From contig JAPPIG010000082.1 of NCBI GenBank assembly GCA_028820635.1, forward strand, positions 352,645 through 416,644: a stretch of DNA of 64,000 nucleotides, written 5' to 3'. The DNA is from Candidatus Poribacteria bacterium. Lineage in GTDB: Bacteria > Poribacteria > WGA-4E > WGA-3G. The translations under genes and the position numbers were made by a program. The notes below the pieces were generated by a model. The model was not told the DNA's origin. It did not search any database and saw only the letters and a list, made by a program, of their open reading frames with translations. Positions within the stretch are counted from its first letter, which is position 1. The number at the start of each line of letters is the position of its first letter. Positions 8,328 to 16,099 of this stretch are shown here, in pieces.

Positions 8328-8948
8328 ATGAGAAATAGACCACAACACGGTCCCAGTGGTGCTTTCCAGGGTCCACGGAGACATCGTCCCGCACAGGGTA
8401 GAGGTCCCGGACCTGGCAGAAGACATAACAGATCCTCTGAAGGTGGGTGGCAGGGACCACCGTCACGACCAAGAGGACCTCAACGACACCAATCACCCGA
8501 AGCACGCGGAAATTGGGGGCATCGCCCACCAAGAGGTAGAGGAGGACATCACAGACCTCCCGAATTTGATAGAGCAGTTGCGTTTAGGAAAGAGAAAACC
8601 CGAAGAGGTAAATCCAATTGGCGTCCTTTCGTTGATTTTTCTGAGGCTGAAGATAGGTTTGAAGTATCAGTTGAACTCCCAGGTGTTTCACAAAACGATG
8701 TCAATGTTTCCGTAACTGAAAGTCAATTGACAATAAAAGGAAAAAAGAAGCAGGAGCAGACGGACGAAACACAGAACTTACGTCGATCAGAAAGGCGTTA
8801 TGGAAGTTTTCATCGTAAGTTTCCACTTCCACCGAACATTGTAGTTGATGGGATAAAAGCAGAATTCAAGGATGGTGTTTTGACGGTAATTGCCCCGAAA
8901 ACGGAAGAGGCAAAACCGACTGAAATTCCTATCAACGCTGACGCTTAA
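8328..8948 (+). CDS. Hsp20-family protein with long Arg/Gly/Pro-rich N-terminal extension
   Basis: A 206-aa protein. Residues 1-95 are low complexity and strongly basic (R, G, P, H, Q), with RG, GRG and PRG repeats such as GRGPGPGRRHNR and PPRGRGGHH, and are predicted disordered. An alpha-crystallin domain follows (about 98-195): FVDFSEAEDRFEVSVELPGV, LTIKGKKKQEQTDET, RRYGSFHRKFPLPP and FKDGVLTVIAPK, very close to the upstream Hsp20. It therefore looks like a duplicate of that gene with an acquired or expanded RG-rich arm. The ribosome site is AAAAGGAG. RG-rich arms in other proteins bind RNA or drive condensation; here that is inference. Confidence 0.85.
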   Translation: MRNRPQHGPSGAFQGPRRHRPAQGRGPGPGRRHNRSSEGGWQGPPSRPRGPQRHQSPEARGNWGHRPPRGRGGHHRPPEFDRAVAFRKEKTRRGKSNWRPFVDFSEAEDRFEVSVELPGVSQNDVNVSVTESQLTIKGKKKQEQTDETQNLRRSERRYGSFHRKFPLPPNIVVDGIKAEFKDGVLTVIAPKTEEAKPTEIPINADA

Positions 8949-8999
8949 TCTCGTATATTATAGTGTGAGGTTTCTGTGCCTCGCAAAAATAAAAAGTAA

Positions 9000-9036
9000 G
9001 GCTAATGCTAAAAAGCATCAGCCTGTTTTTATTTAA
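9000..9036 (+). terminator. Intrinsic terminator
   Basis: The stem GGCTAATGC / GCATCAGCC (one A-C mismatch, 6-nt A-rich loop) is followed by TGTTTTTATTT. It ends the hsp20-type pair. Confidence 0.75.
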
Positions 9037-9040
9037 TATC

Positions 9041-9420
9041 ATACCATTTCTGATAATATATTTCTATTTGTAGCACAAACTGTATGAAGATTAAATAAAT
9101 ACTTCGGTAATTTCTTTAGTCCCGTAGGGACGATATGTTTATAGATATGTGATAACCTATCTTTCTTTAGTTCCGTAGGAACGGCATATTTATTGTTGAT
9201 GTGCTTTAAAACATATCGTCCCTACGGGACTAAGTGGATGAGGTCGTCCGCGCTGCTATAAACATATCGTCCCTACGGGACTGAAAAGCACTTAAAATGT
9301 TTCGAATATTCATAATGAAAAATTACCTGTTTAATTACTTAATCTTCATTTCGTTTGTGCCGTTCTATATCACAATTCCACAAAAACCGGTAATGCGACA
9401 TCATTTTTTAGAAATGGTAT
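9041..9420. mobile_element. TIR element, ATACCATTTCT family, copy A
   Basis: Bounded by ATACCATTTCT (9041-9051) and its exact inverse AGAAATGGTAT (9410-9420). The 380-bp interior has no credible ORF and carries a four-unit palindromic array. It is probably a non-autonomous element; no transposase is inside. Confidence 0.6.
9118..9282. repeat. Four-unit palindromic array, locus 1
   Basis: Two direct units (9118-9143, AGTCCCGTAGGGACGATATG..., and 9169-9194, diverged) are followed by two inverted units (9208-9231 and 9257-9282, ...ATATCGTCCCTACGGGACT). The same order and nearly the same spacing recur at 42416-42586. The arms can fold into nested hairpins. Confidence 0.7.
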
Positions 9421-9477
9421 AATTTCCTTTTAAAGAAATAGACTGTTCGTAGTCGCGCAATTCATAGCGCCTCTTTT

Positions 9478-9571
9478 TGTAGGAGCGAGTTCCAGTTCGC
9501 GACTTTAAAACTGTAGAGCACTTTGTCCGTGCCGAGTGACAATGTCCAGTTAATTGTAAAATCTACCATAA
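9478..9571. repeat. Partial repeat copy ending CTACCATA
   Basis: TTGTAGGAGCGAGTTCCAGTT (9478 on) is followed by TGTCCAGTTAATTGTAAAAT and CTACCATA (ending 9571), the right end of the TATGGT-type element. Its left end seems lost against copy A of the ATACC family. Confidence 0.4.
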
Positions 9572-9580
9572 TATTACGAA

Positions 9581-10246
9581 CTACTCAATTTCAACGTCTT
9601 TATCTTTCAACACACCAATATACAGAAGTGCAGCAAGCACTGCCCCAATAAATGGACCAACAAAGTAAAGCCAGATATTCCCCCACTGCGCATGTTCAGC
9701 ACCGGCTGCGATAGCAGGTCCCAGTGTTCGTGCAGGATTGAGCGAGGCACGTGTCAGCGGCCCACCCATCAGAATGCAAAACACCAAAGTTAACCCAATA
9801 GCGAGTCCAGCAAGGTTTCCCGCCTTTCCACTCACAGCAGTATTAAAAATCGTATTGACGAGGAAAAATGTGAGTATGATTTCAACGATCAGTCCATTTA
9901 GCGGTGTTACATTCGCGGCTAAAATAGTTACACCCAAATCACCGTTTACCGGTAACACACCTTTGAGAACATACGCCCCCAAAATACCACCTGCAAATTG
10001 AACAATCCAATAACCGATTGCTACAGCAAATCGGATTTCTCCAGCTACCAAGAGTCCGAGCGTCACAGCAGGGTTGATATGTGTGCCTGAGATATGTCCG
10101 TAGGCATACGCAAACGCCACAATGACCAACCCGTGGGCAAGTGCAACACCGACTAAATTTGCTTGATTGATTGCCAACGCACCCGCACCGATAAAGATTA
10201 GCGCGAAGGTGCCGATAAATTCAACGACTAAATTCCGTGTATGCAT
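9581..10246 (-). CDS. Aquaporin (MIP family), AqpM-like selectivity filter
   Basis: A 221-aa six-helix channel with two half-helix NPA boxes, HINPAVT (N58-A60) and SLNPART (N170-A172), and the selectivity arginine R173. By my alignment with AqpZ, the selectivity-filter histidine is replaced by Ile158 (segment VFCILMGGP), as in archaeal AqpM; that would widen the pore. Length suits a water channel rather than the longer GlpF. No glycerol kinase gene is nearby. No Shine-Dalgarno is close to the ATG; a GGGAGGG lies about 27 nt upstream. Inner membrane; likely substrate is water, possibly small neutral solutes or gases. Confidence 0.9.
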   Translation of the reverse strand: MHTRNLVVEFIGTFALIFIGAGALAINQANLVGVALAHGLVIVAFAYAYGHISGTHINPAVTLGLLVAGEIRFAVAIGYWIVQFAGGILGAYVLKGVLPVNGDLGVTILAANVTPLNGLIVEIILTFFLVNTIFNTAVSGKAGNLAGLAIGLTLVFCILMGGPLTRASLNPARTLGPAIAAGAEHAQWGNIWLYFVGPFIGAVLAALLYIGVLKDKDVEIE

Positions 10247-10384
10247 AAAAGTTTAATTTAGGTTTAAAGAAAACCCTCCCTTAGGTATGCACGTTTTACA
10301 AGTGCGCTGTTTAAAGTTAAAACACGTTTACAATATAGTGTGAGGTCATTACTTACACATCGTCCAATACTGACAACTCGTGCC

Positions 10385-11743
10385 TTAAATAGGCCATCTC
10401 TCCTGGAATTGTTCGACCATAGCCTCTGGACCGCCGTGTTGACCCAAAAATTCCAAAAACGCTTGGTAGAGTCGACGTGCCTCGTCTGTGTCCGACTCAA
10501 ACCGATTCTTCAATTGCTCCGGATCAGACGGAAGATGGAACAGATGTTGCGGTGCGCCTTTATTTTCTAATAATAGTGACCATGTGCCATCCGTAACACT
10601 TCCATGTGGACTACCACCATCAGGACTCCATCCGCCACCCCATGCGCCGTGTGTAATCGCATAATCTCTGCCTTTGTCAGTATCTCCCATGACGATTGGC
10701 AACAAACTATTGCCTTCAACTTGCTTACCACGTTCTGCCCCGAAAACATCAATGACAGTCGCCGGAATGTCAATAATACTGGCAAGCGCGTCTGTCCGAC
10801 GAGGTGTAACCTCCGGATGATAAATAAGCAGCGGTATATGCACAATTTCCTCGTACATACCGAGGTTTTTAGCAATAAGCCCATGCTCACCTAACAGAAA
10901 ACCGTGGTCTGCCATGAAAATGATCATTGTGTTTTCCATCAGTCCCATATAGTCAATTTTTTGTAGCAACTGTCCAATCCAATTATCTACGAGACACGCT
11001 TCGGCGCGATATAGTGCATTGAGACGTTGGGTTGTGCGTGCGTCCATTTTATTTGGTCCGTAGGTTGGATAAATAGGTTCCGGTCCATCATAATCATCGG
11101 GGTCAAACCTTCTGATATACCAATCTGGCACATCCCACGGTTCATGTGGGTCGAAGGTGTCTACCATCAGATAGAAGTTCTCGTGCTGATAGTTACGTTC
11201 CAGCCAGTCACAGGCGGTTTGGACAGTTTGTGCAACAAAGGTATCCCCTTCATTCTGTCGAGAGTCGCTATTTTTGAGATGGTTAAAGATGCCTGCGGGT
11301 AACTTGTTCGGATGTGGGCGCGTGTGTTCACGATAACGCAGTACTTCTTCTGTGTCAAAATCATAGGGGTGGGTTTCCAAAAGATCGCTTTCTTGTCCAC
11401 GGATCCACTTCCATCCTGTAAACCCTCTATTATATAGGAAGCCGTTGTTGAGATGGTGCGGCGTATCAGCAATCATCATGCTAACAACACCTGCTTTTGT
11501 GAGATCGTTTGCAATGACAGGTACGTTGCGTTGCAGCGGTTCCCATCCCCGACGACATATACCTACTTCTCCGGTTACTAAATCGCCACGAATTGGTACG
11601 GTTGGGTAGCTGCACACATAAGCTTTGTCAAAAACAACACACTTTTCAGCGAAGGCGTTGAGTGCAGGACTATAACCCTTGCTGCCAAAAATTTCTAAGT
11701 TGTCTCGTCTAAAAGTATCTGAAATAATATGGATAATATTCAT
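10385..11743 (-). CDS. Sulfatase-fold (alkaline phosphatase superfamily) protein with Thr in place of Cys/Ser
   Basis: A 452-aa protein with the sulfatase layout: N-terminal metal segment IIHIISDTFRRDN, the signature region TVPIRGDLVTG (48-58), DTFDPHEPWD and MADHGFLLGEHG. The canonical signature is C/S-x-P-S/x-R-x4-T-G with Cys or Ser turned into formylglycine. Here that position is Thr48 (ACC), which maturases do not convert. Thr nucleophiles are known in NPP-type phosphodiesterases of the same superfamily, so phosphoester chemistry is possible. No signal peptide is seen, so it is probably cytoplasmic. The ribosome site GAGGAG lies 6 nt from the ATG. No maturase adjoins. Confidence 0.88.
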   Translation of the reverse strand: MNIIHIISDTFRRDNLEIFGSKGYSPALNAFAEKCVVFDKAYVCSYPTVPIRGDLVTGEVGICRRGWEPLQRNVPVIANDLTKAGVVSMMIADTPHHLNNGFLYNRGFTGWKWIRGQESDLLETHPYDFDTEEVLRYREHTRPHPNKLPAGIFNHLKNSDSRQNEGDTFVAQTVQTACDWLERNYQHENFYLMVDTFDPHEPWDVPDWYIRRFDPDDYDGPEPIYPTYGPNKMDARTTQRLNALYRAEACLVDNWIGQLLQKIDYMGLMENTMIIFMADHGFLLGEHGLIAKNLGMYEEIVHIPLLIYHPEVTPRRTDALASIIDIPATVIDVFGAERGKQVEGNSLLPIVMGDTDKGRDYAITHGAWGGGWSPDGGSPHGSVTDGTWSLLLENKGAPQHLFHLPSDPEQLKNRFESDTDEARRLYQAFLEFLGQHGGPEAMVEQFQERWPI

Positions 11744-11822
11744 ATATACTCCTCAATTTGCGAAATGAAATAATTTATATCTATGTTGGGTTGTTATGTA
11801 GAATACTGTTTTTAGATTATAC

Positions 11823-13220
11823 TCAATTTTCGTTTTCTTGTGGTGTAATTTCCTTTTCCCGTTTCGCTATTTGCACAACAGCCGGTAATAACCCGTAAAT
11901 CCCCCAAAACGGCACCCCGATAGCGTCTCCGTTCAGCAGGTTATTCACAACGAAATGCACCATCAACGAAATTTCGGCTGCCATCAGACCAATAATAACG
12001 GAGCGGTAAAAACTATCTTCAGTCCTTTTGATCGCACGAAAACCGTATTGTAGAAAGGCAAAGTTGAGCCATATCCATACTGCTAAACCGACAATTCCCA
12101 ATTCTGACATTACCTGAAGATATTCACTGTGCGCCCCCAACTGAAACTGTGCTACATAACTACCTACAAGCGAAACATCCTCTTCGTAAAGCATGGCAAA
12201 AGCACCATAGCCTTTTCCTAAAATAGGACTTTCAAGGAACATTGTAACGGCTTGTCCCCAACGCATGAGGCGCGCTCGGTTGGAGGCGTAGTTAACATCT
12301 ACTGTAGACGAAATACGTTCCATAACAGCACTGTAAACACCGGGCAAGCTTAAACATACCAATAAGACAAGACATACAGCACCAACAAACAGAATCTTTT
12401 TCTGTGTTACACCTCTACCCAACTGCATTAGCATGAATCCAACCGCAACAATAACTGACAACCATACGCCCCGTGAAAAACACATAATCAGACCTAATCC
12501 GAAGCAGGCGAACCATCCTATCCACATCACACGATCATATTGTTGATTATCAAATAGTAGACGACTCAGACAGATTAAGAAGAAGATCGCAGTGAATGAG
12601 CCGTAAACTGAATAGTTAGTGAACGGAGAGTTCTGAAATGCGCTCGTCCACTGCCATTCATCAATATGAGAAATGAGTACAATAACCGTCCAGATAACGG
12701 CAATCGCTGCGCTCGGAAAGGAAGCGATAAATAATCTTTTCAAACTTCGGTGATGCTGCACTAATTCATATATCACCAAACTGAACATGATGTAGATAGA
12801 AGCACGAAACGCACCCTTTAAAGTGCCAAATAAGTCGGGTGTATTGACTGCAGATAGGAACGTGACAAATATAAAAGCACAAACAGGCAATAAAAATGGA
12901 AAGGTCGGGATGCCCTTTCGCTTTCCCAGCGCGTAGTCTACAATCTTTTTTATCCAGTAAACAGCGCTGAGCATGCCTAACAACGGTTCGGTTGGAGTCT
13001 GAATTTCAAGAAGTTGAGGAATTATGTAACGAAAAGAAAAGGGTAGGCAGATTAACAGCACATAGAGTGCTAACTCCATCCCGATAAATACAAACGCTCC
13101 TGTTGCAACCAATAAACAGAGAACCGCAAGCGGTGTTTCTGAATAGCGTCCGAGGATACCTCCGAACACAACGAAAACTAAAAGCGGAAGAATGCGGGCT
13201 GCTTGTTGTTTGAAGGACAT
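11823..13220 (-). CDS. O-antigen ligase/polymerase-type membrane protein
   Basis: About 465 aa with roughly a dozen hydrophobic segments. It has the Wzy_C/WaaL hallmarks: CFSRGVWLSVIVAV, and near the C-terminus the large loop followed by HSEYLQVMSELGIVGLAVWI, the H-x-x-x-L...E-x-G-x-x-G pattern of the ligase domain. These enzymes join or polymerise undecaprenyl-linked glycans at the periplasmic face. I use the ATG at 13220; the frame could start at a TTG at 13229. It begins about 13 nt after the barrel gene stop, so the two are probably co-transcribed. No glycosyltransferase genes are nearby, so it may be a bactoprenol glycan or exopolysaccharide enzyme rather than part of an LPS locus. Confidence 0.85.
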   Translation of the reverse strand: MSFKQQAARILPLLVFVVFGGILGRYSETPLAVLCLLVATGAFVFIGMELALYVLLICLPFSFRYIIPQLLEIQTPTEPLLGMLSAVYWIKKIVDYALGKRKGIPTFPFLLPVCAFIFVTFLSAVNTPDLFGTLKGAFRASIYIMFSLVIYELVQHHRSLKRLFIASFPSAAIAVIWTVIVLISHIDEWQWTSAFQNSPFTNYSVYGSFTAIFFLICLSRLLFDNQQYDRVMWIGWFACFGLGLIMCFSRGVWLSVIVAVGFMLMQLGRGVTQKKILFVGAVCLVLLVCLSLPGVYSAVMERISSTVDVNYASNRARLMRWGQAVTMFLESPILGKGYGAFAMLYEEDVSLVGSYVAQFQLGAHSEYLQVMSELGIVGLAVWIWLNFAFLQYGFRAIKRTEDSFYRSVIIGLMAAEISLMVHFVVNNLLNGDAIGVPFWGIYGLLPAVVQIAKREKEITPQENEN

Positions 13221-13232
13221 CCGTAACAACGA

Positions 13233-13949
13233 CTAAAACTGTGATCTGACTCCGATTCCAATTGCTGTTCCGTCTAAAACTATATTTAGTGGCAGTGTGC
13301 CTGTGGTTTCAACAGTTTTCAGGATACGTTTTAATTCTAAATTGATAGAGACGTTATTTCCTATGGTGGCGCGCGCATCGGATTGCGATTGCCATTGGAA
13401 CAACTCAACACCAGCAATAACATAACCAGTTGTGGTCGAAGCACTATCATTAATCAAGATGCCTTGTTCTGCAAGCACATCAACTATATTTCCATCAAAA
13501 TTCGCTGTTAATAAACCGATGCCTGCACCAAAATAAATTGGCAGATATTCATGGAGTAGCACTGGACGATAGATTAACTGATATGAGATGGGCGTAAGTG
13601 TCGCTTTGAGAGACATTGAAGCCGGTGGTGGCGTATCAAGTTGAGTTTTCCAATAACCGATTTCCAACCGAGAATCGAGTTCAGGCATGTGCTGTAGAAC
13701 AATTGAAACTGTTGGCATCATAGCAACAGGAGCTTTGGGTATTCCGACACTCTGTAGAAAGTTTGTCAGATCACCTAATTCTGGTTTGTAAGAAAAGAGA
13801 GAAAACTGCAGTGATGAAGTTTGTAGATGTTGTTTGAAAAAACTGTTTAAAATAGATGGGGGTCTGGATGCTTGTGCATTCAGAGGTTCAGCAGATAAAA
13901 TGCCTGTGATAATGGAAAAAGAAAATAGAATAATGGAGAAATAACGCAT
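13233..13949 (-). CDS. Predicted outer-membrane barrel protein, exported
   Basis: A 238-aa protein not recognised as a named family. Residues 1-26 form a signal peptide ending near LNAQA. The mature part alternates hydrophobic residues in beta-strand style (VSIVLQHM, LEIGYWKTQ, SYQLIYRPV, IYFGAGIGLLTANF, TTGYVIAGVELFQW) and ends GIGVRSQF; a C-terminal Phe is typical of BAM-assembled barrels. It may be an 8-strand OmpW/OmpX-like barrel. Upstream of and apparently co-transcribed with the O-antigen ligase-type gene. Confidence 0.55.
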   Translation of the reverse strand: MRYFSIILFSFSIITGILSAEPLNAQASRPPSILNSFFKQHLQTSSLQFSLFSYKPELGDLTNFLQSVGIPKAPVAMMPTVSIVLQHMPELDSRLEIGYWKTQLDTPPPASMSLKATLTPISYQLIYRPVLLHEYLPIYFGAGIGLLTANFDGNIVDVLAEQGILINDSASTTTGYVIAGVELFQWQSQSDARATIGNNVSINLELKRILKTVETTGTLPLNIVLDGTAIGIGVRSQF

Positions 13950-13989
13950 TTATTCAAGGCATCCATGCCATGCTAAAAAAGGTTAGATA

Positions 13990-14161
13990 ATACCATTTCT
14001 ATATGATGATATTACATTATCCCGTAGGTCGGGTAGAGTTTACGAAACCCGACATGCACGAGGTGATATGAACTACGTGTCGGGTTTCGCTATCGCTTCT
14101 ACCCGACCTACAAAATATTCATAGAAATCCGATATGATGCTTTTTCAATTAGAAATGGTAT
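13990..14161. mobile_element. TIR element, ATACCATTTCT family, copy B
   Basis: ATACCATTTCT (13990-14000) and AGAAATGGTAT (14151-14161) bound 172 bp. The core (about 14021-14114) is a long palindrome from GTAGGTCGGGTAGAG to CTTCTACCCGACCTAC with inner CGAAACCCGACA / TGTCGGGTTTCG. The core differs from copy A but shares its right part with copy C. Confidence 0.65.
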
Positions 14162-14194
14162 AATATCTAAATTTCAGGAAGTATAGACACAAAA

Positions 14195-14233
14195 TGTTAA
14201 AAGGATAGGATGTCCCAAAGACAGGACATCCTA
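14195..14233 (-). terminator. Intrinsic terminator of the OmpA-like gene
   Basis: Arms TAGGATGTCC / GGACATCCTA (14206-14215 and 14224-14233, 8-nt loop) are followed on the minus strand by TCCTTTTAAC. It lies 45 nt after the stop. Confidence 0.7.
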
Positions 14234-14277
14234 ACGACCCTGGACGGAATCAAGGGAAATCACGAACAGATGAGAGA

Positions 14278-15150
14278 CTACATTGCCCCAGATGGATTGA
14301 GTATCACTTCTACCCGCCGATTCATCGCTCTACCCGCAGAGGTGTTCTGCGGAGCAACCGGATCAGTATGTGCTTTTCCAACAGCCGTGATCCTTTCAGC
14401 ATCAATACCTTTGCCTTTCAGGTATTTAACGACAGAATTTGCACGCGATTGAGACAGGTCCCAATTACTTCGATGACCGCCACGTAATACGGGCGTGCCG
14501 TCTGCATGTCCTTCAACAAGTATTGCAGCTTCAGGATTTTCCAAAATCTGACCAACGATACCATCAAGCATCTCTTTAGCCTTGCTGGACAAACCTGTCT
14601 GTCCGCTGCTGAAATTGACAGTAAGAAGAAGCATTGGCTTTGATGCAGCGTCCGCTTTAAGTTCGGTAATACCATCTGAATTAGCCGACACGGCAGCTAA
14701 GATTCTTTCAACTTTAGCCGTTAGTGCCTTCAAAGCACTGGAATTTACCATTACCTCTTTTTGGATTTTGGCATCTTCAGCTTTAGCAGAATCCAAAGTC
14801 TCTTTACTCTGACTATTAATATCTTTGGTTAAGTCAGCGCGAGCTTTGGCGATCTCTTCTTTGGTGTTCTGCCTGGCGGCAGCGATATTGTCAGCATCCC
14901 CTTGCTGTGATGCGGCAATTGCCTCATCCTTGGCTCTGGAGATAGCCTCCATTGTATCCTTATTATTCTGATCAACCTTTCCTTCAAGCTTCGTTAGGTT
15001 TGCTTTTATTTCTGTATTGGATTGATTGACCTCTGCAACGTGTTCATTTTTCCACATTTCAAACTCTTCTTGGTCTAACTTACCGCAACCTATAACGGCA
15101 ATACTTATTACCAAAAGAGCAGCAACAGAAAGTGTACCTCTGGTTTTCAT
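14278..15150 (-). CDS. OmpA-family peptidoglycan-binding lipoprotein
   Basis: The start is set at 15150, where GGAGG precedes the ATG; the longer frame to 15186 lacks a site. MKTRGTLSVAALL... ends in a lipobox with Cys22 (VIGC). Residues about 30-160 are Ala/Lys/Glu-rich with heptad character (long helical stalk or coiled coil, repeated TKEEIAKARADLTKDI-like segments). Residues about 175-285 form an OmpA C-terminal domain: VNFSSGQTGLSSKAKEML, VEGHADGTP, NWDLSQSRANSVVKYL and AMNRRVEVIL. Likely an outer-membrane lipoprotein tethering to peptidoglycan, with a stalk spanning part of the periplasm. It stands alone, with its own terminator. Confidence 0.9.
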   Translation of the reverse strand: MKTRGTLSVAALLVISIAVIGCGKLDQEEFEMWKNEHVAEVNQSNTEIKANLTKLEGKVDQNNKDTMEAISRAKDEAIAASQQGDADNIAAARQNTKEEIAKARADLTKDINSQSKETLDSAKAEDAKIQKEVMVNSSALKALTAKVERILAAVSANSDGITELKADAASKPMLLLTVNFSSGQTGLSSKAKEMLDGIVGQILENPEAAILVEGHADGTPVLRGGHRSNWDLSQSRANSVVKYLKGKGIDAERITAVGKAHTDPVAPQNTSAGRAMNRRVEVILNPSGAM

Positions 15151-15381
15151 GGAATTCCTCCAAAAAATTGATGCGTAATTGTGCAATGTATTTACTCCAC
15201 AATAAGATTGTTATAATAGTTTAACACAATTTCGCGTTTAATTCAATAAAAATTGATATGTGATCGTTTTCAACAAGAGCAGTGTATGAGAACTTGATGT
15301 TTTAAGTAAATACGGAAACTAAGTATATGGGGCAGTTGAATATAATTTTAATTGTAGTGCTTTGTTAACATATTATTGTCC

Positions 15382-15513
15382 GTCGCGATTCGGAGATCGC
15401 TCCTACAAAGAGGGGTGTTCTGTGAATCAACGCTGAATGCGCGTGGTAGAATGCGCGTATGGCATTCTACATGATTCCGCATGATTCAGCGGGAACTATC
15501 TCCGAATCGCGAC
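15382..15513. repeat. Wide inverted repeat GTCGCGATTCGGAGAT
   Basis: GTCGCGATTCGGAGAT (15382-15397) recurs inverted as ATCTCCGAATCGCGAC (15498-15513). Between them lie CGCTCCTACAAAG and a second motif, AATCAACGCTGAATGCG...GGCATTCTAC, also seen at 52010 and 56340. No gene is visible in 15187-15571 apart from these repeats. Confidence 0.65.
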
Positions 15514-15571
15514 CTTTACCCGCAAAATTTCGGTAAACACTCCACTACTGTTTCTATAGAAAGTTATCTAC

Positions 15572-15907
15572 TTACTCTGGTTCAAGTATAATCTTAAGTT
15601 TGTCAATAGCACGGTTAATAGGCAATTCGTAGTATTTCTGCAGCTCCCGCAACTCATTTGCTATGTCAAAAGCGACCAAGATCGGAATTCGTGTATGGTC
15701 ATAGCCTTTTTGTGTAAAACTTTCTATCCGCTGCTTAACATAAGTGACCAAGATGTCAATATCCTCAGCGGTTAACTCCTCTGTCGGTCTAATAGAATAA
15801 GGGGTACCCAAAATGACAAAACGAATGGATTTACCATCTTCAATAGATTGTTTTTCTTCCTCTGTTTGCTGTTCGTCTTGTGAATCTGTCTGTTGTTCGT
15901 CTTGCAT
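15572..15907 (-). CDS. ZapA-like cell-division protein
   Basis: A 111-aa protein. After an acidic, Gln-rich N-terminus (QDEQQTDSQDEQQTEEEKQ) comes a ZapA-type globular head, IRFVILGTPYSIRPTEELTAEDIDILVTYV, then a helix, PILVAFDIANELRELQKYY, matching the ZapA pattern 'vLaalniadEl'. ZapA bundles FtsZ filaments at midcell. The start at 15907 is chosen because AAAGGA lies 8 nt upstream; the frame extends to 15931. The divergent N-terminus makes this a family-level call. Confidence 0.6.
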   Translation of the reverse strand: MQDEQQTDSQDEQQTEEEKQSIEDGKSIRFVILGTPYSIRPTEELTAEDIDILVTYVKQRIESFTQKGYDHTRIPILVAFDIANELRELQKYYELPINRAIDKLKIILEPE

Positions 15908-15987
15908 ATCTATTCCTTTCAAAAAGTTCAAATTAACGACGCTGCGTCGGAATTACAAACTGACTTGGAAAATGAAAAAAATAAGGT

Positions 15988-16084
15988 TATGGTGAATACA
16001 ACATAAATAGACACTTGCGTCCCTCGGTAGGCGAGGTTTCCTAACCTCGCTGTGCAAAGTATAAATAATTCAAAATCTACCATA
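15988..16084. repeat. 97-bp TIR element (TATGGT family) with a different core
   Basis: TATGGTGAAT (from 15988) and CTACCATA (to 16084) match the ends of the 138-bp elements, and AATAGACAC matches the inner arm. The core is instead the small hairpin GCGAGGTTTCCTAACCTCGC (about 16031-16050). Confidence 0.6.
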
Positions 16085-16099
16085 ATACCCTTTTTTCAT

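Noticed and set aside
8356..8715. 119-aa ORF overlapping the RG-rich Hsp20 arm
   Set aside because: It ends inside the alpha-crystallin coding region and has no ribosome site. The Hsp20 frame is supported by AAAAGGAG and by the domain. The repetitive arm simply leaves other frames open.
8328..8948. Two hsp20 genes as one sigma-54 operon
   Set aside because: A 17-bp stem hairpin and 151 nt separate them and the second has its own ribosome site, so co-transcription is uncertain and is not claimed.
9118..9282. Possible CRISPR array
   Set aside because: The units alternate in orientation, are only four, and spacers are not of constant length. No cas genes are in the window.
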